Of a stretch of DNA of 64,000 nucleotides, positions 11,633 to 19,276 are shown in pieces. How positions within the stretch are numbered: position 1 is the stretch's first letter; every line of letters begins with the position of its first letter. The DNA comes from an uncultured Holophaga sp. (GTDB lineage Bacteria > Acidobacteriota > Holophagae > Holophagales > Holophagaceae). The stretch spans positions 619,501-683,500 of the forward strand of contig NZ_OY781925.1 in the NCBI RefSeq assembly GCF_963677305.1, read 5' to 3'. A model generated the notes under the pieces. It made no database searches. It had not been told where the DNA came from and worked only from the letters and a program-made list of their open reading frames with translations. A program made the translations under genes and the position numbers.

Positions 11633-11809
11633 ATGTCCACCGAAGATCTCCGGAGCATCACCAACTGGGCCAAGGAACTGGGGCTTCCCGAGAAGAAGCT
11701 CAAGGAGGCCGTCAAGGTCGCCGAGCTGCAGCCTGACTCCAAGCGGGGCATCTGCTGCTTCTACTCGCGGGAGAAAATCGAGGGTGTGGCCAAGACCCTC
11801 AAGGGTTGA
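11633..11809 (+). CDS. Small HTH-like conserved hypothetical protein (58 aa)
   Basis: A 58-residue protein beginning MSTEDLRSITNWAKELG and ending in TGA at 11807-11809. A strong ribosome site (GAGGAG, about 6 bases before the ATG) and a good terminator 20 bases after the stop support a real gene. The sequence pattern (KELGLPEKKLKEAVKVAEL, then a basic turn and YSREKIEGVAK) looks like the small excisionase/MerR-type helix-turn-helix fold. Two adjacent cysteines (ICCFY) are notable. I recognise no specific family; similar short proteins occur in Geobacter-like bacteria as far as I recall. Function unknown; DNA binding is an inference from the helical pattern. Confidence 0.7.
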   Translation: MSTEDLRSITNWAKELGLPEKKLKEAVKVAELQPDSKRGICCFYSREKIEGVAKTLKG

Positions 11810-11829
11810 CGTCCTCCCGCTCCACGGGT

Positions 11830-11851
11830 CCCCGCCTGGCGGGGATTTTTT
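11830..11851 (+). terminator. Rho-independent terminator after the 58-aa gene
   Basis: CCCCGC (11830-11835) pairs with GCGGGG (11839-11844) around a 3-base loop and is followed by ATTTTTT (11845-11851). This is one of the clearest intrinsic terminators in the window. Confidence 0.85.
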
Positions 11852-11858
11852 ACGTACC

Positions 11859-11886
11859 TTGACAAGGTATACCAAAGGTATACATT
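11859..11886 (+). promoter_or_regulatory. Promoter of the TetR-flavoprotein operon
   Basis: TTGACA (11859-11864), a perfect -35 box, is followed 16 bases later by TACATT (11881-11886) as a -10 box. The promoter overlaps two GTATAC palindromes, so repressor binding would block polymerase. Confidence 0.6.
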
Positions 11887-11904
11887 AAAGTCCTGGAGTA
11901 TACC
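11866..11904. promoter_or_regulatory. Triple GTATAC operator candidate
   Basis: The palindrome GTATAC occurs three times in 39 bases: GGTATACC at 11866-11873, GGTATAC at 11877-11883 and GTATACC at 11898-11904. The copies overlap or immediately follow the promoter boxes of the tetR-like gene. In this GC-rich segment such AT-containing palindromes are conspicuous. They are the best candidates for the autoregulatory operator of the downstream TetR protein. Confidence 0.6.
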
Positions 11905-11982
11905 GTTCGGGGGCGTGATGAAGGTCCTGTTGTCCCATGGCAGTCTCATGCCCCTTGGCCATCGCCCTGCGGGAGAGCCTTG

Positions 11983-12624
11983 ATGGACGCCAGCCTGAAG
12001 CACCGTGAGCGGGAGGCCCGCAGGGCCCACATCCTGGATGCAGCCCGGAGGCTCTTCGCCCTTCAGGGATTCCAGGGCACCACCATGGATGGCGTGGCGA
12101 AGGCTTCGGCCTTCACCAAACGCACGGTGTATGCCTACTTCGCCTCCAAGGAGGAACTCTGGTGCGGGGTCATGGCCCGGGCCTTGGAGGGGCTGGCCCT
12201 GCGCTTCGAGGGGGTGGCGGAAGGGGCCGGGTCCGGAATGGAGGGGATCATGGGCATGGGGGCCGCCTTCGAGACCTTTGTGGGGGAGGATCCGGAGGGC
12301 TTCCAGGTCCTTTCGGAAGGCCGGAGCCAGCCAGGGGTGCTGGCTGAGGGCACCCGGGGGCTCCGGGAGCTGGGCGAGGCCCATGCCCGGATGCAGGGGG
12401 CCATGGCGGGGGCCATCCGGCAGGGGACCCTTGATGGCAGTCTGCGGGATGATCTCGACCCCGAGGGGACAGCCGCCCTGCTGGCCCTCTACGCCACTTC
12501 GGTCATGGCAGCCGTCCGTCAGGCGGGGGCGAAGCGCTGCCTGGCCTTCGATCCGGGCGCCCTCATGGCCCGGTCCATGGACTTTCTGGGGCACGCCCTG
12601 CGGCCCCCCATCCGGGAGGATTGA
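11983..12624 (+). CDS. TetR/AcrR family transcriptional repressor
   Basis: A 213-residue regulator with the standard TetR N-terminal HTH: ARRLFALQGFQGTTMDGVAKASAFTKRTVYAYFASKEEL in pattern, at about residues 17-55. The C-terminal two thirds form the variable ligand-binding/dimer domain. ATG 11983 has a GGGAG site about 9 bases upstream; a TTG directly before it at 11980 is less likely. The gene is followed after two bases by the flavoprotein gene, and three GTATAC palindromes lie on its promoter, so it very likely represses its own operon. The inducer is unknown; a quinone, nitro-aromatic or redox-active compound would fit a flavoprotein target. Confidence 0.88.
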   Translation: MDASLKHREREARRAHILDAARRLFALQGFQGTTMDGVAKASAFTKRTVYAYFASKEELWCGVMARALEGLALRFEGVAEGAGSGMEGIMGMGAAFETFVGEDPEGFQVLSEGRSQPGVLAEGTRGLRELGEAHARMQGAMAGAIRQGTLDGSLRDDLDPEGTAALLALYATSVMAAVRQAGAKRCLAFDPGALMARSMDFLGHALRPPIRED

Positions 12625-12626
12625 CC

Positions 12627-14018
12627 ATGCGCACCCTGGTCCTGGGCGGAAGCCCCAAGGGAGAGTCCAGCGTGACCCTGCGGTACGTGCGCTTCCTGGC
12701 AGCGCACTTCCCCGGGGAGAGCTTCGAGGAGGTCCATGTGGCCGCCGGGATCCGTCGCCTGGAGGAGGATCCGGAGGCCCTCCGGGGGCTTCTCACTCAG
12801 GTGGAGGCTGCTGACCTGGTCCTCTTCGCCTTCCCCCTCTACATTTGCTTGGTCCATGCCGACTACAAGCGCTTTTTCGAGCTCGTGGAGGAGCGGGGCG
12901 CCACAGGGGCCTTCCGGGGCAAGGCGGCAGTGCTCCTGGCCACCTCCATCCACTTCCATGACCACTTGGCCTTGTCGTACATGGAAGGGATGGTCGAAGA
13001 CTGGGGCATGGCCGTCAAGGGGGTCTACTCCGCCCACATGCGGGACCTGATGAGACCGGCCGAGCGGGCGCGCATGGCGGCCTTCTGGAGCCTGACCCGG
13101 GCCCGGATGGAGGAGCCCGTGCAGCGTCGCTCACTGCCCCGTCCAGCCTGGAACCACACCTATGCCAGCCTGGGGGAGACCCGCGCGGTGGCTGCGGAGG
13201 GGCTGCGGGCCCTGGTGGTCACCGAGGGTAGCCATTCCGGGGCCCGGGCCATGGCGGATCGTTTCATCGAGGCCTTCCAGGGCACGGTGGACCGGGTGGA
13301 CCTGGACGAGCTGCAGGTGCGGGGTGGCTGCCGGGGTTGCATCCAGTGTGGTTTCGATAACCGGTGCATCTATGGGGAGGGTGACGGCGTCCAGTCCTTC
13401 TACCGGGAGCGCCTGAGGGCCGCCGATATCGTGGTGTGGGCCTTCCCCATCCGGGATCGCTACTTCTCCGCCCGGGTCAAGACCCTCCAGGACCGGCGCT
13501 TCCTGGACACCCACCAGCCCCAGGCCGTGGGCAAGCAGGTGGTCCACCTCGTCAGCGGCCCTCTGGCCTCCCACCCCTCCCTGCGCCAGCTCATCGAGGC
13601 CATGGAGGAGTTCAACGGGGGCAACCTGGCGGCCCTGGTAACCGACGAGAGCCAGGACGATGCCCTCATCGGGCAGGCCATCGATGCCGCCGCCGCCACA
13701 GCCGTGGCCTGCCATCGGGCGGGCTACCAGGCGCCCCGCACCTTTCTGGGGGTGGCCTCCGCCAAGCTCTTCCGGGATGAAATCTGGGGGCATCTGCGCT
13801 TCGTGTTCCAGGGGGATCACCGCTACTACCGGCGCCATGGGCTCTACGACTTCCCCCAGAGGGACTGGCGGACTCGCCTCCTGAACGCGGTCATGATGCC
13901 GTTGAGCCGCATCCCGGCGGTGCGCAAGGGCATCCGCACCAGCATGATCAAGCACATGGTGGCCCCCCTGGACCGTGTTCTGGAGGGCCTCAGTCCCGCT
14001 TCCCGAACTCGCCCTTGA
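12627..14018 (+). CDS. Tandem flavodoxin-fold protein with iron-sulfur flavoprotein motif
   Basis: 463 residues containing two NADPH-dependent FMN reductase-like domains. The first (1 to about 175) opens with LVLGGSPKGESS, the phosphate-binding loop for FMN. The second (about 192-380) opens with LVVTEGSHSG. At residues 235-247 the second domain has the compact cysteine motif C-x2-C-x2-C-x5-C, which in archaeal/clostridial Isf proteins ligates a 4Fe-4S cluster; the first domain lacks it. A ~75-residue C-terminal tail with basic and aromatic residues follows. Such proteins transfer electrons or reduce quinones, but the two-domain architecture is unusual. ATG 12627 is preferred to TTG 12621. Its 3' end overlaps the convergent LytTR gene by 29 bases. 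Confidence 0.8.
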   Translation: MRTLVLGGSPKGESSVTLRYVRFLAAHFPGESFEEVHVAAGIRRLEEDPEALRGLLTQVEAADLVLFAFPLYICLVHADYKRFFELVEERGATGAFRGKAAVLLATSIHFHDHLALSYMEGMVEDWGMAVKGVYSAHMRDLMRPAERARMAAFWSLTRARMEEPVQRRSLPRPAWNHTYASLGETRAVAAEGLRALVVTEGSHSGARAMADRFIEAFQGTVDRVDLDELQVRGGCRGCIQCGFDNRCIYGEGDGVQSFYRERLRAADIVVWAFPIRDRYFSARVKTLQDRRFLDTHQPQAVGKQVVHLVSGPLASHPSLRQLIEAMEEFNGGNLAALVTDESQDDALIGQAIDAAAATAVACHRAGYQAPRTFLGVASAKLFRDEIWGHLRFVFQGDHRYYRRHGLYDFPQRDWRTRLLNAVMMPLSRIPAVRKGIRTSMIKHMVAPLDRVLEGLSPASRTRP

Positions 14019-14748
14019 TCCCCAGGGTCCTCTTGAGGAGGGCCGTGGCGGTGCGGCTCACCTCCAGATCCTGCTCTCCGATGCGGGCCATGGCCCGGTT
14101 GCCGGGCAGGGGGCGCAGTCCGGTGATGCATTCGGGGCGTACCAGGAGGTGGCGCTGGATGCGCAGGAGGCTTGAGCCGCTGAAGGTCTCCTCCACCTCC
14201 TGGAGGGTCCGCCACTGGGTCGGGAAGCGCTGTCCGGAGGTCCAGGCCCAGACGGTGTCATCATCGACCTCGAAGTGGCTCACCTTCTTGAGTTCCAGGA
14301 AGAGCAGCCCCTCCCCCGCCCGGATCACCACCCGTGGCGGGGCCTTGGGGGCCTCCTCCCGGTTGCCTCCCCGGGCGGGGATCTGTCCCTTACGCAGGCG
14401 CTCCAGGGTCAGGGCAAGGCGTTCGGCCCGGATGGGTTTCAGCAGGTAGTCGGCGGCGGAAAGCTCGAAGGCCTCCAGGGAGTGCTCTCGGAAGGCCGTG
14501 ACGAAGACCACGGGCACGGGGCAGGGCAGTTCGGCGGCCACCTCCAGGCCCGAAGGGCCGGGCATCTGGATGTCGAGGAAGAGGGCATCCAGGACCGGGT
14601 GCTCACCTAGGTAGGCCAGGAGCGGCGCCCCCTCTCCGAACTCGGCCACCACCTCGCAGCCCGCCTCGCTGAGCAGGCGGGATAGGCGGGCGCGGGCCAT
14701 GGGCTCATCGTCGGCCAGGGCCACTCTCAGTACAGGATTCAGGTCCAC
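13990..14748 (-). CDS. LytTR-family response regulator
   Basis: 252 residues from GTG 14748. An ideal ribosome site (GGAGG, 5-6 bases before the GTG on the minus strand) selects this start over an in-frame ATG at 14784, which would lie deeper inside the kinase gene. The receiver domain has acidic DDE (13-15), phospho-acceptor Asp59 in LFLDIQMPG, Thr84 and Lys104 (YLLKP). The C-terminal ~105 residues form a LytTR DNA-binding domain. It is the partner of the upstream LytS-like kinase; their reading frames overlap by 10 bases. LytTR regulators often control surface polysaccharides, autolysis or exoproteins, but the regulon is unknown here. Confidence 0.9.
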   Translation of the reverse strand: MDLNPVLRVALADDEPMARARLSRLLSEAGCEVVAEFGEGAPLLAYLGEHPVLDALFLDIQMPGPSGLEVAAELPCPVPVVFVTAFREHSLEAFELSAADYLLKPIRAERLALTLERLRKGQIPARGGNREEAPKAPPRVVIRAGEGLLFLELKKVSHFEVDDDTVWAWTSGQRFPTQWRTLQEVEETFSGSSLLRIQRHLLVRPECITGLRPLPGNRAMARIGEQDLEVSRTATALLKRTLGIKGEFGKRD

Positions 14749-15800
14749 GGTTCCTCCGGCAGATCCAGGATGGCATGGGTCCACTCACCCTCCCGCTCCA
14801 GGCGGAAGCAGGCCCGACCGCCATAGGCCAGACGCAGTCGCTCCCGGAGGTTGCCCAGACCCGTTGCGCCCTCCCGCTGAGGCCCCGGGGGTACTCCGGT
14901 GTTGGCCACATCGATCCGGATACCCCCGGGGCGAGGGTGGAGTCCGATCCTCAGGCGTCCACCCGTGGGGCTCCGGCCAATGCCATGCTTGATGGCGTTC
15001 TCCACCAGGGGCTGAATCAGGACCGGGGGCAGGGTGAGGGCGTGAAGGGCGGGGTCCCAGTCCCATTCCACCTGGAGCCGGTCCCCGAAGCGCAGGCTGT
15101 GGATGGAGAGATACTGGGCGAGGAACTTCCGTTCCCGGGCCAGGGACACCTGGCTCTTGCCCGAGAAGTGCAGGATCTGCTCCATGAGGTCCGAAAGGTC
15201 CAGGAGGGCCCGCTCGGTGGCCTCAGGGTCCCGCCGGGCCAGCTCCGCCAGGGCGTTGAGGGTGTTGAAGAGGACATGGGGGCTCATCTGCTCCCGGAGC
15301 AGGATCCATTGGGCCTGGGAGAGCTCCTCCTGGGCTTTGAGCCGTTCCCGGTCCCGGAGCTCCCCCCGGAGGATGAAGAGGCCCACCACGGACATGAGGG
15401 GGATCTGGAGCAGGTAGGAGAGCGGGGGGATCTGGAGGAACATGGCCGAGTGCCGGTCGGGGGCGAAGTGGGGGGCCAGGAGGAGATCCAGGCACATGGT
15501 GAAGCTGAAGAGGGCGATGCTGAAGACCACGGACTGGAGGATCCCCCGGAGGTAGCCGCAGTGCTCCCGGTCATCGCCGCTCCACTGCCAGGGCAGGGGC
15601 GAGAAGAAGCCATAGCCGATGGCGCCCACCAGCTTGCCCACCGTGGCCATGGCCTGGGCATAGAGCGACTGCCCCGGCACCAGGTGTTCCACAAAGCCTG
15701 TCAGGAGGATGCTCATGCCGCTGAAGGTCGCCACGGCGATCCAGGCATAGGGGCTCATCAGGCGGGTCTTGAGCTGACCCAGGGCTTCAACGGCACGCAT
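14739..15800 (-). CDS. LytS-type membrane sensor histidine kinase
   Basis: 353 residues. The N-terminal ~150 residues hold about four membrane helices with no large extracytoplasmic domain. The His_kinase domain follows, with the phospho-acceptor box QMSPHVLFNTLNAL (His about 193), the family variant of QxNPHFLFN. The ATPase N box is PLVENAIKHGIG and the G box is GATGLGNLRERL. This arrangement is typical of LytS/AlgZ kinases paired with LytTR regulators, and the regulator gene follows with a 10-base overlap. The missing large sensor domain suggests that membrane-embedded signals or envelope state are sensed. Confidence 0.88.
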   Translation of the reverse strand: MRAVEALGQLKTRLMSPYAWIAVATFSGMSILLTGFVEHLVPGQSLYAQAMATVGKLVGAIGYGFFSPLPWQWSGDDREHCGYLRGILQSVVFSIALFSFTMCLDLLLAPHFAPDRHSAMFLQIPPLSYLLQIPLMSVVGLFILRGELRDRERLKAQEELSQAQWILLREQMSPHVLFNTLNALAELARRDPEATERALLDLSDLMEQILHFSGKSQVSLARERKFLAQYLSIHSLRFGDRLQVEWDWDPALHALTLPPVLIQPLVENAIKHGIGRSPTGGRLRIGLHPRPGGIRIDVANTGVPPGPQREGATGLGNLRERLRLAYGGRACFRLEREGEWTHAILDLPEEPWT

Positions 15801-16014
15801 GTCCTATCATCGGCTCCAATAGGGTCCCTTGCGAGACTGCTGCAGGGCCATGCCCTGGGAGGGGCACGGCCCTGGCCTGTCACCGCAGCGGTCCCACCCA
15901 CCCGGCAACCGGCACTGCTCTGATTTCTCCAGGTGCAGGAGCCCGTGGCAAGGGGGCTGGGCGACCGGGCGCTCGGGTGCTCCCATCGGTCTCCCTGGCC
16001 TGCCGAGTGGGGAC

Positions 16015-17202
16015 CTATTTCACCATGCCGCCCGCATTGAAGAGCGGGACATAGACCGCCACCAGGAGGCCCAGGATCAGGATGCCCATGAAGAGGATGA
16101 GGATGGGGCCGATGAGGCTGGTGACGGCGGTGGTGGCCTTCTCCACCTCCTGGTCGAAGAAGTCGGCCACATGGTCCAGCATCTCGGGCAGGGCCGAGCT
16201 CTGTTCGCCCACGCGGCACATCTCCACGGCCAAGGGGTCCAGGAGCCTGGACTGCTCCAGGGCCGTGTGAAGGGCCGTGCCGGCGCGGATGCGGTCCAGG
16301 ACGCCGAGGAGGCGCTGGCGGAGCCGTTCGCTGGGAGTGGTCTTCTGGATCACCTCCACGGCCTGCAGGACAGGCATGCCGCCGGAGAGCAGCACGCCCA
16401 GGGTGCGGGAGAAGACACTGGAGTGGTACATGCGATAGAGGAGGCCCAACCGGGGGATGCCCAGCAGGATCCGCTCCCAGGTCCGCCTCCCGGCATCGGT
16501 GGCCAGGAGCCAGCGCAGGGCCACCACCAGGACGACGAAGATCCCGGCCTGGATGTAGACGGTACTGCTCATGAACTTGCCGAAGTCCAGGAGGAACTGG
16601 GTGGCCGCGGGCATGTCGATGCCGCTGCCCGCATAGACATCGGCGAACTTGGGCAGGACGACGTTGAAGACCACCAGCAGGGAGAGGGTCAGGACCACCA
16701 CCAGGAAGCAGGGGTAGACCATGGCCTCCACAATGCGGCGGCGGCTCTGCTGGGCGAACTTCTGGAAGGCCAGCCAGCGGGACACCACCTCCGGGAGGGT
16801 GCCGCTCCGCTCACCCGCCACCACGTTGGCCCGATAGACCGCCGGGAAGGTGCCGGTCCTCTCGAGGGCCTCGGAGAAGGCCATGCCCTCCTTGAGCCCC
16901 GTCACCACTTGGTCGAGCGAGCGCCGCAGCAGGGGATCCTTGCCGTGCCCCACCAGGAGCTCAAGGGCCTGGAGCAGGGGGATGCCGGCCCTGAGGAGGG
17001 CCAGGAGTTCCTGATTGAAGAGGATCAGGGACTCGGCCTTGATGGTCTGCCGGCGTTGGAAGCTCATGGCGGCCCGCCGGACCTCCAGGGGAAAGTTCCC
17101 CTCCCCCTGGATCCTGGCCCGGATCTCATCGGCATGGTTGCCCTCGAAGTCCCGCTTCAGGACTTCGCCATTGGGCGTGGAATAGGTGACCGTGAACCGC
17201 AT
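16015..17202 (-). CDS. pilC: Type IV pilus / type II secretion inner-membrane protein PilC (GspF)
   Basis: 395 residues. The N-terminal part (YSTPNGEVLKRDFEG, about 1-60) precedes two copies of the T2SSF domain, each followed by membrane helices; three membrane segments are visible near residues 165-190, 215-235 and 365-390. The GERSGTLPEVVSRW and VGEQSSALPEMLDH segments are the conserved loops of the two repeats. The protein is the platform that couples the PilB ATPase to the pilus base. ATG 17202 begins MRFTVTYST; an upstream in-frame start at 17304 would add 34 non-conserved residues. No other pilus gene is adjacent; a pilB-type ATPase is 38 kb away. Confidence 0.9.
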   Translation of the reverse strand: MRFTVTYSTPNGEVLKRDFEGNHADEIRARIQGEGNFPLEVRRAAMSFQRRQTIKAESLILFNQELLALLRAGIPLLQALELLVGHGKDPLLRRSLDQVVTGLKEGMAFSEALERTGTFPAVYRANVVAGERSGTLPEVVSRWLAFQKFAQQSRRRIVEAMVYPCFLVVVLTLSLLVVFNVVLPKFADVYAGSGIDMPAATQFLLDFGKFMSSTVYIQAGIFVVLVVALRWLLATDAGRRTWERILLGIPRLGLLYRMYHSSVFSRTLGVLLSGGMPVLQAVEVIQKTTPSERLRQRLLGVLDRIRAGTALHTALEQSRLLDPLAVEMCRVGEQSSALPEMLDHVADFFDQEVEKATTAVTSLIGPILILFMGILILGLLVAVYVPLFNAGGMVK

Positions 17203-17288
17203 GAGCCTTGACCCTCGGGGGATGGTTGAGGATAACCAGAAAGACCCGGGGCTCGTAGACTGGCTCCGCAATCCGTGATGGAGATCCC

Positions 17289-17920
17289 ATGTTCCACCGC
17301 GCAAGCGTCTTCATCGCCCTGGGGGCTGTCAGTCTGGCGGCCCGGGCGCCGCTGGAGGTCGGGACTCCCCTGCCGGCGCTCCTGGATCTCAGGGATGCCC
17401 GGGCGGGGGATCTGGTTCCCCGGGACGGGCGGGATCCCGCCCAGGTCGAGGCCTGTCGGCGGGCCTGGCTGCTCCGGGTCCGGCCCCTGGCCGGGGCGGA
17501 GGCGCGGGCTATGATCTGGCCTTGCCGGGGCGTTCCTGGCTGACCTTTGCGGCGGGCTGCGCCGGCGGGCGCGGCTTTGATCGCTTCCAGTCCCTCTCCG
17601 CCAGCGGCTTTGGGGGGGATGTGAAGATCTCCGGGATCCGGGGCGATGCCCTGAGCGCCGACCGCCTGCGCTACGCCAAGCTGGGCTGGACCCTGCCGCC
17701 TCTGCCCAGCCTGCGGCTGTCCCTGTCCCTGGACCACGCCCGGTTGCGGAACCTGGATGACCACCTGGAACACCGCTTCACGGGGCTGGGGGTGGCTGGC
17801 GACCTGCCGGGTTTCGGTTGGTTCACGACGCTGCGTCTGGACCTGGGGTTGGGTCTCCAGAGCGATCTGGCCGATGCCCGGACGGTGCAGGGGATGTTGA
17901 GTCTTTTGAGGGTATTTTAA
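17289..17920 (+). pseudogene. Frameshifted outer-membrane beta-barrel protein remnant
   Basis: ATG 17289 (GGAG site just upstream) starts a signal-peptide-like segment (MFHRASVFIALGAVSLAARA) whose frame stops at 17543. From about 17500 a second frame, with no plausible start of its own, continues to TAA 17920. It encodes alternating hydrophobic beta strands (LRLSLSLDHARLRNL, FTTLRLDLGLGLQS) and ends in Phe, the usual C-terminal signature of outer-membrane barrels recognised by BamA. Joining the frames by a -1 shift in the GGCGGAGGCGCGGGC stretch would give one ~210-residue protein. It may be a decayed gene, a truncated barrel, or a sequencing error. Family unknown. Confidence 0.5.
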
Positions 17921-17924
17921 TAAT

Positions 17925-18497
17925 TTAATTATGTAATTCCCAAGCCTGCCGCTCTTCTGGGGTATCGAGGTCCAGCCACTCCTGCCCCGTCACCTCCAGG
18001 AGGCGGTGGGGCAGGTGCTCCAGCAGGGCGTGGACGCTTCGGGCCTCGGTACTGGCCAGGAGGGGGAGGAGAGAACCCGGGAACCAGCTTCCCATGGGCT
18101 GGAAGCGTCCTCCCTGGCTGCCGAGGGTCCAGATGCCCCCGGCGGTGGCCTGGGTGAACCAGGCCTTCAGGGCTTCGGGGTGCCAGCGGACCTGGTCGCA
18201 GGCGGCGATCCACCACCAGTCCACCTGGGCGTCTTCGGCGATCGCCCAGCTCCTGAGGGCGATCGCCGGGCCCTGGCGGGGATCCTCGACCGAGCGGAGT
18301 TCAGGGCGCTCCGGGACTGGGTTCCCCAGGATCCTCAGGGTGGCGTCCGGGAAAGCCTCCTCGAAGACCCTCACAAGATGACCGGCCCAGGAACCCCCTT
18401 CGGGGTGCGGGATGGCGTACTTGGGTTCGCCCATGCGGCTCCCCTTGCCCCCGGTCAGGAGGAGGAGTCCGATGAGGGGAGCCGGATGCTGGTCCAT
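17925..18497 (-). CDS. MobA-like molybdenum cofactor nucleotidyltransferase
   Basis: About 190 residues from ATG 18497 (an in-frame ATG at 18524 adds nine). The nucleotide-binding loop LLLTGGKGSRMGEPKYA at the N-terminus is the LxGGxSxRMGxxK motif of MobA/MocA-type transferases. The acidic ACDQV segment near residue 95 matches the metal-binding (x)(C/A)D motif. The likely reaction is attachment of GMP (MobA) or CMP (MocA) to molybdopterin. No other molybdenum cofactor gene is adjacent, so the exact substrate is uncertain. The first residue of the canonical loop Ser is replaced by Lys (GGKGSRM). It converges with the barrel remnant after a four-base gap. Confidence 0.75.
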   Translation of the reverse strand: MDQHPAPLIGLLLLTGGKGSRMGEPKYAIPHPEGGSWAGHLVRVFEEAFPDATLRILGNPVPERPELRSVEDPRQGPAIALRSWAIAEDAQVDWWWIAACDQVRWHPEALKAWFTQATAGGIWTLGSQGGRFQPMGSWFPGSLLPLLASTEARSVHALLEHLPHRLLEVTGQEWLDLDTPEERQAWELHN

Positions 18498-18544
18498 CCC
18501 CGCATGATCCCATCCCAGCCCCACCCAGGGAATCCGGGCTTTGC

Positions 18545-19174
18545 TCAGGCGCTGATGTCCAACTGCGAGCCGACCTGTGAGGGTTGGCCCCCTTTGCTCT
18601 TGGCCAGCTCGGACGCTGCCTGCATCTCCATGGCCGTGGCCATGGCTGCCACGGTGCGGTCCTGGGGGGAGGGATCCGCTGGGGCCAGGGCTGCAGCGAT
18701 GATCCTCTGGGCCTTGGCCATGGTGGCTTCGGGATCACCCTTCACCGGGCTGGTGTCGATGGAAACCTCACCACCTATCGCATATTTCGCGCCATCCGGA
18801 CCCTGTTGGTAGGTGAATGAGGGACCTCCCTGGGCCAGTCCCCCGGCGGCGGCGAGGTGCGCGGCCTCATGGGCCTTCACGGCTGTGTCCCGGGCCTTGA
18901 GCTTGTCGACTTCGTCCTTCTGCTCCTTGCTGAGGTCCTGCGAGTTGGTGCCGGCAGCCTGGGTGGCCTTCTCCTGGGTGCCGTCCTGCTTTTCCGGATC
19001 CTGGACCTGTTCGGCGCTTTGGGACGCGGCCTGGCCTTCCTGAGAAATCTCAACGCTGTCCTGGACGGTACCTGAGCCCGCGGAACCGCTCCCCGCCGTC
19101 CTGGCGGGGGCCACGGAGGCGGTCACCCCGGCGATCGGGGTCAGCTTGGCGCTGGCGACGGCGGCGAAATCCAT
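18545..19174 (-). CDS. SprA-related putative metalloprotease family protein
   Basis: 209 residues. The first ~95 are low-complexity and Ser/Gln/Glu-rich. The conserved C-terminal part has VKAHEAAHLAAAGG near residue 105, an HExxH zinc-protease motif, followed by the glycine-rich YAIGGEVSID segment and a helical TVAAMATAMEMQAASELA tail. This matches the SprA-related family (the group that includes Campylobacter CJM1_0395), whose proteins are annotated as putative metalloproteases without a proven role. No signal peptide is seen. It is divergent from the ABC exporter gene by about 100 bases. Confidence 0.75.
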   Translation of the reverse strand: MDFAAVASAKLTPIAGVTASVAPARTAGSGSAGSGTVQDSVEISQEGQAASQSAEQVQDPEKQDGTQEKATQAAGTNSQDLSKEQKDEVDKLKARDTAVKAHEAAHLAAAGGLAQGGPSFTYQQGPDGAKYAIGGEVSIDTSPVKGDPEATMAKAQRIIAAALAPADPSPQDRTVAAMATAMEMQAASELAKSKGGQPSQVGSQLDISA

Positions 19175-19276
19175 AGCACCTGCTTATCGGCAAAATCCCT
19201 TGAGGGGTTTAGCGATTCCCTGGATGGGTACCGTGGCCCCGCCGGGGCGGTTAATCTGGAAGGCGGAGGTCAGTGG

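Noticed and set aside
15801..16014. Small gene in the gap between the LytS-like kinase and pilC
   Set aside because: Open frames here have no ribosome site and no protein-like composition; I see nothing definite in this gap.
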